Notes under the pieces: model-generated
What the model saw: only the letters and a program-made list of their open reading frames with translations
Told to the model about the DNA's origin: nothing
Database searches by the model: none
Assembly (NCBI GenBank): GCA_023433685.1
Contig: JAEYUD010000282.1
Location: 1-5,757, forward strand
DNA: 5,757 bases
Reading direction: 5' to 3'
DNA from: Bacteroidota bacterium
Lineage (GTDB): Bacteria; Bacteroidota; Ignavibacteria; Ignavibacteriales; Ignavibacteriaceae
In this document: positions 1 to 5,165 of the stretch, piece after piece
Layout of the letters: every line of letters starts with the position of its first letter
Numbering within the stretch: position 1 is the first letter of the stretch
Position numbers and translations under genes: made by a program

Positions 1-1123
1 GCTCAATCTTGTGACCTTCAGCCGAAGGGGGAGTGAGACCTGTTTTTTGCAGATAGCTTATGGTGTCTTCAACTCTTAGAACCGGAGTGGTCATTGGTAC
101 CGCGAATGAACCGGCGAGAATTACGAGTGCAGGGAAAACATATCTGATTGAATATCCTGCCCATCTAGCGCGGGAACCCTGTCGCTCGAGGAAAACCGCT
201 CCCGCGGCGATCAGTGGAGGAAACGCGGGACCCAGGTACTCAGGTTTTGAGTGGCTGTTAACAAGGAGGATCAGTACGGCAACAGCAAATATCACCGCGG
301 GTGATTGTTCTTTCTTCCCCTCTCTGTTGAAAAAAAGATACCACAAACCTGAAATGGCGACCAATAATGATAACGGTCCCACCATAAACATTTGACCCAT
401 GAGGAAGTCGACCCGGGTGATACCGCCATACTTCATACTCACTGCATTACGCATAAACTCGAGGTGCGCGAAATCGTTGTTGACATTCCATATTATATAT
501 GGTGAAAAAATTGTAATTGCTATCACTCCCGCGAGCCAGGGAAACGGGGTCAGGAACCACTTCCTGTTAGCCGAAAAGAGAATTGAAGCGAAGAAACCGG
601 CCGCCAGCCACCCGGCACTCAGCTTGTTAAGGAGTGCCAGCCCAAGAACCACCCCGCTGATAATAAACATCCGTGGAGTTGGTTCCTTGTGGAGTGAGAC
701 TGCCAGATAGACTGTAACTGCCCAGAAGATGAAGTCGAATGAATTCATTGAGTAAATGGAGTTCATCCCCATAAAAACCGGCATAAATGTAACTGATACA
801 GCAGTAATAAAAAGTGAAGTGGTGCCACCTCCCAGTTTTATCGCAGTTTTGCACGCCGTGAAAACCACCAGTGACGAGACCACCGCCGGTATCAGACGGG
901 TCACTTCGAGTGAAGTGCCGAAGAGCGACTTAAAAACCAGGAGTATCCAAATGGAGAGCGGCGGGTGGTCCACATATCCGAAAGATAGATGGTCGGTGCA
1001 GGCAACATAATATAATTCATCCCTGAACCAGGAGAAGCCGCCGAAAAAAACGGCATAAAAATGGATCAGAAACGTGATCGCTGAAAGTGAGAGTGCAAGT
1101 CGTGTATATTTATCGGAAACCAT
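1..1123 (-). CDS. GT39/ArnT-like (PMT_2) integral membrane glycosyltransferase, C-terminus outside the window
   Basis: The minus strand reads without a stop from the ATG at 1121-1123 to the left edge, giving 374 residues of a protein that continues outside the window. It is very hydrophobic, with repeated membrane-spanning stretches (about 8-30, 77-95, 103-120, 128-145, 151-184, 195-212, 241-265, 275-289, 299-312, 327-343). The first extracytoplasmic loop has the GT-C signature of the PMT_2/GT39 family: an acidic pair D35-E36 in RDELYY, followed by FGYVDHPPL at 48-56. Further on, KPEYLGPAFPPL (293-304) is also typical of the family. Such enzymes transfer a sugar from a polyprenyl-phosphate donor to a lipid or protein acceptor at the outer face of the inner membrane; donor and acceptor cannot be told here. 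GGAG (complement of 1129-1132) lies 5 nt before the ATG and supports this start. It is transcribed divergently from the lipoprotein gene. Usual family length is about 450-550 residues, so about a quarter is missing. Confidence 0.9.
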   Translation of the reverse strand, partial: MVSDKYTRLALSLSAITFLIHFYAVFFGGFSWFRDELYYVACTDHLSFGYVDHPPLSIWILLVFKSLFGTSLEVTRLIPAVVSSLVVFTACKTAIKLGGGTTSLFITAVSVTFMPVFMGMNSIYSMNSFDFIFWAVTVYLAVSLHKEPTPRMFIISGVVLGLALLNKLSAGWLAAGFFASILFSANRKWFLTPFPWLAGVIAITIFSPYIIWNVNNDFAHLEFMRNAVSMKYGGITRVDFLMGQMFMVGPLSLLVAISGLWYLFFNREGKKEQSPAVIFAVAVLILLVNSHSKPEYLGPAFPPLIAAGAVFLERQGSRARWAGYSIRYVFPALVILAGSFAVPMTTPVLRVEDTISYLQKTGLTPPSAEGHKIE

Positions 1124-1141
1124 TAATGCTCCGGAATTTTG

Positions 1142-1157
1142 TTCTTAAACTTAAGAA
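1142..1157. promoter_or_regulatory. Perfect 7-bp inverted repeat in the divergent intergenic region (candidate operator)
   Basis: The sequence TTCTTAA-AC-TTAAGAA is a perfect 7-bp palindrome with a 2-bp spacer. It lies 18 bp upstream of the glycosyltransferase start on the minus strand and about 145 bp upstream of the lipoprotein start. The size and symmetry fit a dimeric regulator site. The arms are AT-rich, so chance cannot be excluded, and no regulator gene is visible nearby. Confidence 0.3.
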
Positions 1158-1233
1158 AAATCAAGATCATAAAGCGTAAAATGAAGAGTACGGGGCAGAC
1201 GGCAAAATAAAGGGATCAACGGAGGGTATCAAG

Positions 1234-1264
1234 TTTACAATGAGCAACCTTTTTGGTAATTTGG
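1234..1264 (+). promoter_or_regulatory. Candidate promoter for the beta-helix lipoprotein gene
   Basis: TTTACA at 1234-1239 and TAATTTGG at 1257-1264 are separated by 17 bp. The first is 5 of 6 to the sigma-70 -35 box. The second approximates the Bacteroidota -7 element TAnnTTTG, with one mismatch in the six fixed bases. Transcription would begin near 1270, leaving a leader of about 33 nt that contains the AGGA site at 1291-1294. This fits a start codon at 1303 and would place the alternative ATG at 1240 inside the promoter. No experimental support is available here. Confidence 0.35.
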
Positions 1265-1302
1265 GGGTCAAAAGAACAGAACTAACAAAAAGGAATCGAA
1301 AT

Positions 1303-2241
1303 ATGAACCGGATGATTGTAACAGTTAAAAGATCGTTAATTCTGATACTTCTTGGAGTGGTCTCTCTTGTCCCCTCAGCCTGCACGCATTATGGTGATAT
1401 TGGCACCAAAGATATAAACGAGAAGCTTTTGCTTGAGAAAACACTTCCAACCTCAGCAGGGGCAAAGCTCGCCGTTGATGTTGTGGCCTCCGACGTAATG
1501 GTTTCCACCTGGAACAAGAACGAGGTGAGCGTAAAGATATATGGTGATGAAGATGCTCTTGAGAAAGTGGATGTATCGGTTGAAAAGAGTGGTGAAGGTG
1601 TGCTCATCAATATAGAGAAAAAAAGTTTTTTGAAGAGTCTTTCCAATCTTGGATTGCGTGTTGAAGTTATCACCCCTGAAAGTTACAGTGCCGGCATTAA
1701 GACGAGCGGTGGCGATGTGAAAGTGAAAGACATGAAAGGAAGTTTTGCCCTGAAGACGAGCGGTGGAAACATCGGGATGAAAAACCTTGCCGGTTCACTT
1801 GACGCGAAAACAAGTGGCGGTAACATCAGACTCGAAAAGTTCAATGGCTCGGCTAACGTGAAAACCTCCGGTGGAAATGTTGAAGTAAAAGATGTTGAAG
1901 GCTCGGTTGAAGCCGGCACTTCAGGCGGGGATATGGATATTGACAGTAAATCCGGCGCGATCTCTGCAAGCACTTCCGGCGGTAATATAAAGCTTGTCTA
2001 TTCAGGTGAAAACCAGGGTATCGAGTGCTCAACCTCTGGTGGCGACATTGATGTCTACGTGCCCGCGAGTTTTAAGGCGGATGTTACCCTGAAAACCTCA
2101 GCAGGCTCGGTAAGCTGCGAACTTCCCGCCTCAAACGTGAAATCAGGGAATTCAAGCTTCACCGGAACAGTGAATGGTGGCGGGCAAAAGCTTGTTTGCA
2201 AGACGAGCGGCGGCTCGATCTCAGTGAATAAATTGCAATGA
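1303..2241 (+). CDS. Predicted DUF4097-type beta-helix lipoprotein with 18-residue TSGG repeats
   Basis: The product is 312 residues. Residues 1-26 form a signal peptide (basic start with K9 and R10, core LILILLGVVSLV) ending PSA-C27. C27 is a likely lipidation site, although Pro at -3 departs from the standard lipobox, so simple secretion is possible. Residues about 35-115 are a non-repetitive beta-rich region. From residue 130 the protein is built of coils marked by T-S-G-G, with Thr at 134, 152, 170, 188, 206, 224, 244, 265 (TSAG) and 301. The spacing is exactly 18 for the first six. This matches the DUF4097/putative adhesin fold, a right-handed parallel beta-helix at the cell envelope whose biochemical role is not established. 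I chose the ATG at 1303 because AGGA lies 8 nt upstream and the signal peptide starts directly after it. The ATG at 1240 would add 21 polar residues ahead of the signal and has only a GGAGGG 13 nt away. The gene stands alone, with a terminator 33 bp after its stop. Confidence 0.88.
   Translation: MNRMIVTVKRSLILILLGVVSLVPSACTHYGDIGTKDINEKLLLEKTLPTSAGAKLAVDVVASDVMVSTWNKNEVSVKIYGDEDALEKVDVSVEKSGEGVLINIEKKSFLKSLSNLGLRVEVITPESYSAGIKTSGGDVKVKDMKGSFALKTSGGNIGMKNLAGSLDAKTSGGNIRLEKFNGSANVKTSGGNVEVKDVEGSVEAGTSGGDMDIDSKSGAISASTSGGNIKLVYSGENQGIECSTSGGDIDVYVPASFKADVTLKTSAGSVSCELPASNVKSGNSSFTGTVNGGGQKLVCKTSGGSISVNKLQ
1699..2217 (+). repeat. In-gene 54-bp periodic repeat encoding TSGG beta-helix coils
   Basis: TSGG-encoding segments recur every 54 bp from 1702 to 1972 (Thr codons at 1702, 1756, 1810, 1864, 1918, 1972). 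They then appear at 2032, 2095 and 2203, where the spacing is 60, 63 and 108 bp; the last equals two units. The codons for the same residues differ between copies (ACG AGC, ACA AGT, ACC TCC, ACT TCA, ACC TCT). The repeat is therefore conserved at the protein level and is not a recent DNA duplication. Confidence 0.85.
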
Positions 2242-2274
2242 AATAAAAATTATCGTCTGATTTGTGAAAAAGAG

Positions 2275-2303
2275 GCGTCCCGGAGCGATCCGGGGCGCTT
2301 TTT
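2275..2303 (+). terminator. Intrinsic terminator after the lipoprotein gene
   Basis: GCGTCCCGGA (2275-2284) pairs with TCCGGGGCGC (2289-2298) across a GCGA tetraloop of the GNRA type. The stem is 10 bp with one G-U wobble. It is followed by TTTTT at 2299-2303 and preceded by an A-rich tract near 2267-2271 that could extend the stem. This is a classical rho-independent terminator 33 bp past the stop codon. It separates the lipoprotein gene from the kinase gene. Confidence 0.9.
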
Positions 2304-2338
2304 CCATTTTCCGAACGGGTACTGCAATTCATTCACTA

Positions 2339-2369
2339 TTTGTAGATTGCTTGCTTTCAGCTATTTTAA
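2339..2369 (+). promoter_or_regulatory. Possible Bacteroidota-type promoter directly abutting the kinase start
   Basis: TTTG at 2339-2342 and TATTTTAA at 2362-2369 are 19 bp apart, which approximates the Bacteroidota -33 TTTG / -7 TAnnTTTG layout; the last two bases of the -7 box do not match. If used, transcription would begin at or next to the ATG at 2373 and give a leaderless or near-leaderless message. That agrees with the absence of any Shine-Dalgarno sequence before this gene. The match is weak. Confidence 0.25.
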
Positions 2370-2372
2370 ACA

Positions 2373-4184
2373 ATGTTTTTCAAAAATTCGACAAGTAACC
2401 AAATGCAGCAACCCGGTGATTTTATCATTGATCTCGACGATCGCCTCAGGATAAGGAGCATCGAAGAGAAGGGTCGGGAGAAAAGGATACCCGCTGAGCT
2501 ACTCAACGGCAGGAATTTCAGAGAGGTTTTTCATCCAACCACGGGCGGCAGGCTTTTGGATATGGAGCATGTACAGAAGGAAGGATACTCCGGTAACTTC
2601 CTTTGTGAAGAGATCAAGTGCGACGGCATCTTCATCAAACTTCTTCCGAAAGAGGAAGGGCTGACTGCGTGGGGGTTTTTCTACACATCGACCCACCATG
2701 AGATAAGTGATCCGGGACTGAAGGAAATACTCTCGCTTCACACCGATATAGAATTTTTTATCTGGAAGAATCCTGATCTTTCAAACCCCGCCGGTGAATT
2801 ATGTTTCAGTGAGCAGGTTGAGAAAATAACGGGCTACACATCCGCCGAGTTGAATCAGATGCAGGGAAAACTTTTCTCGATCGTTCACCGCGGTGATGTA
2901 ACCCAGGTTCTCAGAGCATTGAATGAAACCAAGAATAACCACGCTCAGTCGAAACTGAAACTTGAGTACCGGCTCGTTACCAAAAGCGGTGATGTTATCT
3001 GGGTGGCTGAATATTGCCATATACGCAGAAACATAAAGGGCGAGGCTGAGAGCATGACCGGTATCGTGAACGATATCACCAGGCTTAAACTGCGCCAGTT
3101 CAATCTTGAAGAATCGGAAGTGGCGTTAAGGCAGTTGAACGATTCAAAAGACCGTTTTATCAATATCCTGTCTCATGACCTGAGGGGTCCCTACACAAGC
3201 ATTCTGGGCTTTGCCGAGATACTTCTTAATGAACCCGATTTACCCGAACATGAAAAGATAGAGTATCTCACCTATATTTACGAAGCTTCGGTTAACCAGC
3301 TCCAGTTTATTAATTACCTCCTCGACTGGTCGAGGCTCCGCACCGGCAAAATAAAGCCGGAGTTTCAGCGCCTTCCCGTGCACGCGCTCGTGCACAACTG
3401 CGTTTCGAACCTGACAGGTAACGCCATCAGAAAGAACATAGAGATAGTGATAGATGTGCCGCTCGACCTCCATGTGCAAGCTGATGAAAGGCTCGCCTCA
3501 CAGGCGATGGTAAACCTCTTGAACAATGCCATCAAGTTTTCTTATGAGAACAGTAAAATAGAGGTTACAGCGGGGCTCTTCAATATCAGACAGGTTGAAT
3601 TTGTTGTGAAGGATCACGGAATGGGGATGACCCAGGAGGAGCAGGCAAGTCTTTTCAGTCTCGACAAATTCGTCTCGAAAGAAGGCTCAAAAGGTGAAAA
3701 AGGGAGCGGGTTCGGGCTCACGCTCGTTAAAGAGATAGTTGAAAAACACGGGGGTGAGATTTGGTTTTATTCAGAAGAAGACGGCGGAAGCGAGTTCCAC
3801 TTCACTCTGCCTGTTCCGGCTAACACGATAATGATCGTTGATCCCGACCCCGGGGTGGAAGGATCGCTAAGATCAATTATGTTGAATGAGTTCAGGGACT
3901 ATGATGTTGTCGCTGTTGAGAACGGCTATGAGGCAATTGATATTTTGAAGGAAAGCGCGCCGGCGCTAATAATAGCCGACAAGAACATGCCCCTTATGTC
4001 GTGCGATCAGTTCATCGACTCGGTGAATCCTTCAGACAGCCACTTCAAAACACCGATAATCCTTGTTGAAGCAGGTGATCTTGACAATCCTCACAACATG
4101 AGCGACCGTGGTGTAAGAGCATTGCTGCGCTCACCCCTGAGTAGAAACGAACTATTAACGACAATTCGATCAATAATCAATTAA
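2373..4184 (+). CDS. Soluble PAS-domain hybrid sensor histidine kinase with a degenerate C-terminal receiver
   Basis: The product is 603 residues with no signal peptide or membrane segment, so it is a cytosolic sensor. Residues about 15-108 look like a divergent PAS domain (FIIDLDDRLRIRSI, then LLNGRNFREVFHP). Residues about 125-236 are a PAS_3-type domain (FSEQVEKITGYTSAEL from F145, ending GIVNDIT at 230-236). A short helical linker leads to HisKA (about 258-325) with the phosphorylated His at H268 in SHDLRGP. The HATPase domain (about 372-480) is intact: N-box N381-LLNNA with N385, G1 D414-x-G-x-G, and G2 G444-S-G-F-G-L. The C-terminal receiver (about 485-603) keeps the phosphoacceptor Asp D536, but the acidic pair is D490-P-D492, the switch Thr/Ser is E566 and the conserved Lys is replaced near S587. 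The ATG at 2373 is the first possible start, because an in-frame TAA lies at 2367. No Shine-Dalgarno is seen; M11 (2403) is an alternative. The ligand and partner regulator are unknown. The TPR gene follows after 27 bp. Confidence 0.93.
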   Translation: MFFKNSTSNQMQQPGDFIIDLDDRLRIRSIEEKGREKRIPAELLNGRNFREVFHPTTGGRLLDMEHVQKEGYSGNFLCEEIKCDGIFIKLLPKEEGLTAWGFFYTSTHHEISDPGLKEILSLHTDIEFFIWKNPDLSNPAGELCFSEQVEKITGYTSAELNQMQGKLFSIVHRGDVTQVLRALNETKNNHAQSKLKLEYRLVTKSGDVIWVAEYCHIRRNIKGEAESMTGIVNDITRLKLRQFNLEESEVALRQLNDSKDRFINILSHDLRGPYTSILGFAEILLNEPDLPEHEKIEYLTYIYEASVNQLQFINYLLDWSRLRTGKIKPEFQRLPVHALVHNCVSNLTGNAIRKNIEIVIDVPLDLHVQADERLASQAMVNLLNNAIKFSYENSKIEVTAGLFNIRQVEFVVKDHGMGMTQEEQASLFSLDKFVSKEGSKGEKGSGFGLTLVKEIVEKHGGEIWFYSEEDGGSEFHFTLPVPANTIMIVDPDPGVEGSLRSIMLNEFRDYDVVAVENGYEAIDILKESAPALIIADKNMPLMSCDQFIDSVNPSDSHFKTPIILVEAGDLDNPHNMSDRGVRALLRSPLSRNELLTTIRSIIN

Positions 4185-4211
4185 TTGCATTAACTAAAAA
4201 GGCAATCAGGC

Positions 4212-4982
4212 ATGAAAAAATCACAACTTTTTTACTCACTTCTGGCTTTCTTCCTGCTGTTTCAGTTTCAGGGCGTTAACGCTCAGGACTGGAAGAAACT
4301 CGTTGAAGAGGGTGACAAACTGGCGTTGAAGCAGTTCAAGAACAACGACGCTCTTAAGAAATTCGAGGAAGCCAACAAAGCTTCGAAGAACAACTGGGAG
4401 ATACTCTGGCGTTTGAGCAGAACATACGTCGATATCGGTGAACACGCGGGAGCCAATTCACAGCTTTCATATTTCGAAAAGGCGGAAAGCTTCGCTTCGC
4501 AGGCAATAAAATTGGCTTCCGACAAGTCGATCAATTACCTGAGACGGGCGATTGCGAAAGGGAGAATAGCCCTTTACAAGAACGTATTCAGTGCAGCCGG
4601 TCTGGTGAATGACGTAAAGGCAGATGTTGAGAAAGCCATTGCCCTCGGAAACGGTGGCAGCGAGGTGCAGGCAGCTGCTCACTACGTTCTTGGCAGAACC
4701 CACAACAAGCTTTGTGAAAAGCCATACATCTTCCGCGCTCCTCTTGGTTTGGGATGGGGTGATATCGATGTGGCTATAAAAGAGCTTAACACCGCTATAA
4801 AACTCCGCCCTAACTTCAGGATGTTCCACCTTGAAATAGCCAAAGCCTACATCGAGAACGATCAGTATGATAAAGCCCGCACACATCTGAACAAGATCCC
4901 GGGTATCCCCTTCCTCGATGAAGATGATGCCACTGTGCTTGCAGAGTCGAAAAAACTGCTGGCGGAGATTAAGGGGAAGTAG
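4212..4982 (+). CDS. Exported TPR protein resembling the RMDN/FAM82 family
   Basis: The product is 256 residues. Residues 1-24 are a clear signal peptide (MKKS start, core LLAFFLLF, cleavage after V-N-A24), giving a 232-residue mature protein predicted in the periplasm. The mature part is helical and TPR-like throughout. Visible pieces are an N-terminal helix pair (about 27-56), NNWEILWRLSRTYVDIGE (60-77), a helix rich in Ala (86-102), YLRRAIAKGRIALYKN (109-124), a long hairpin (133-167), and a C-terminal TPR with AIKELNTAIKLRPNF (188-202) and AKAYIENDQYDKARTHL (210-226). The order WRLSR, then LGRTHNK, then an inserted segment (PYIFRAPLGLGWGDI, 171-185) before the last TPR resembles regulator of microtubule dynamics (RMDN) proteins, whose bacterial homologues have no known function. 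This family call is recalled by pattern and less certain than the TPR call. AAAAAGG (4196-4202) lies 9 nt before the ATG. The 27-bp gap to the kinase gene suggests co-transcription. Confidence 0.87.
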   Translation: MKKSQLFYSLLAFFLLFQFQGVNAQDWKKLVEEGDKLALKQFKNNDALKKFEEANKASKNNWEILWRLSRTYVDIGEHAGANSQLSYFEKAESFASQAIKLASDKSINYLRRAIAKGRIALYKNVFSAAGLVNDVKADVEKAIALGNGGSEVQAAAHYVLGRTHNKLCEKPYIFRAPLGLGWGDIDVAIKELNTAIKLRPNFRMFHLEIAKAYIENDQYDKARTHLNKIPGIPFLDEDDATVLAESKKLLAEIKGK

Positions 4983-4983
4983 T

Positions 4984-5007
4984 TAGCTATTAGCTATTAG
5001 CTATTAG
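4984..5007. repeat. Heptanucleotide tandem repeat (TAGCTAT, 3.4 copies)
   Basis: Three perfect tandem copies of TAGCTAT (4984-4990, 4991-4997, 4998-5004) plus a partial TAG (5005-5007) begin one base after the TPR gene stop codon. The 7-bp period puts TAG in all three plus frames (4984, 4991, 4998), and CTA on this strand gives TAG in all three minus frames. The tract therefore blocks translation in every frame. Its function, if any, is unknown; it may be a slippage repeat. Confidence 0.9.
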
Positions 5008-5052
5008 AGATTAATGAGTTATTTGCTGATGGCAATAATTCAAGAATTTTTT

Positions 5053-5079
5053 AGGCTGTCTGTGAGGGCAGCCTTTTTT
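5053..5079 (+). terminator. Intrinsic terminator after the kinase-TPR unit
   Basis: AGGCTGTC (5053-5060) pairs with GGCAGCCT (5067-5074), with one G-U wobble, around a six-base loop TGTGAG. A run of six T follows at 5074-5079. This is a standard rho-independent terminator about 70 bp after the TPR stop codon, ending the probable two-gene operon and separating it from the sirtuin gene. Confidence 0.88.
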
Positions 5080-5119
5080 ATTGCGAAAATATCACAAATT
5101 GAAAGGGGTAACATTGTTA

Positions 5120-5151
5120 TTTTACGGGATTAAAAAAACGGTTTTACGGGA
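5120..5151 (+). promoter_or_regulatory. Pair of 10-bp direct repeats upstream of the sirtuin gene
   Basis: TTTTACGGGA occurs at 5120-5129 and again at 5142-5151, starting 22 bp apart, about two helical turns. The second copy ends 14 bp before the sirtuin ATG, and its GGGAG extension (5148-5152) is also the nearest Shine-Dalgarno-like sequence. Same-face spacing suits a regulator binding tandem sites, but a chance repeat in AT-rich leader DNA is possible. Confidence 0.35.
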
Positions 5152-5165
5152 GAAACAAAACCTGC

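Noticed and set aside
60..1010. Three plus-strand open frames (60-395, 399-710, 756-1010).
   Set aside because: They are the complement of the glycosyltransferase reading frame on the minus strand, have no ribosome sites and encode no recognisable protein, whereas the minus frame gives clear family motifs.
1389..1973. Minus-strand open frames rich in Ser/Pro opposite the TSGG repeats.
   Set aside because: Their composition is the antisense image of the repeat region; the plus frame has the signal peptide and coherent beta-helix pattern.
1699..2217. Periodic repeats considered as a CRISPR-like array.
   Set aside because: The period is exactly 54 bp, in frame, with codon variation between copies and no constant repeat with unique spacers, so it is a protein repeat.
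4467..4886. A 139-residue minus-strand open frame inside the TPR gene.
   Set aside because: It is antisense to a gene with a clear signal peptide, TPR helices and a ribosome site; its own translation shows no domain or start signal.
4984..5007. Heptamer array considered as an attachment site or origin iteron cluster.
   Set aside because: There is no integrase, replication protein or DnaA-like box nearby, and the unit is too short and too few in copy for iterons.
5099..5123. TTGAAA (5099-5104) followed by TATTTT (5118-5123) as a sirtuin promoter.
   Set aside because: The spacing is only 13 bp and the -10 match is poor, so I did not list it as a promoter.
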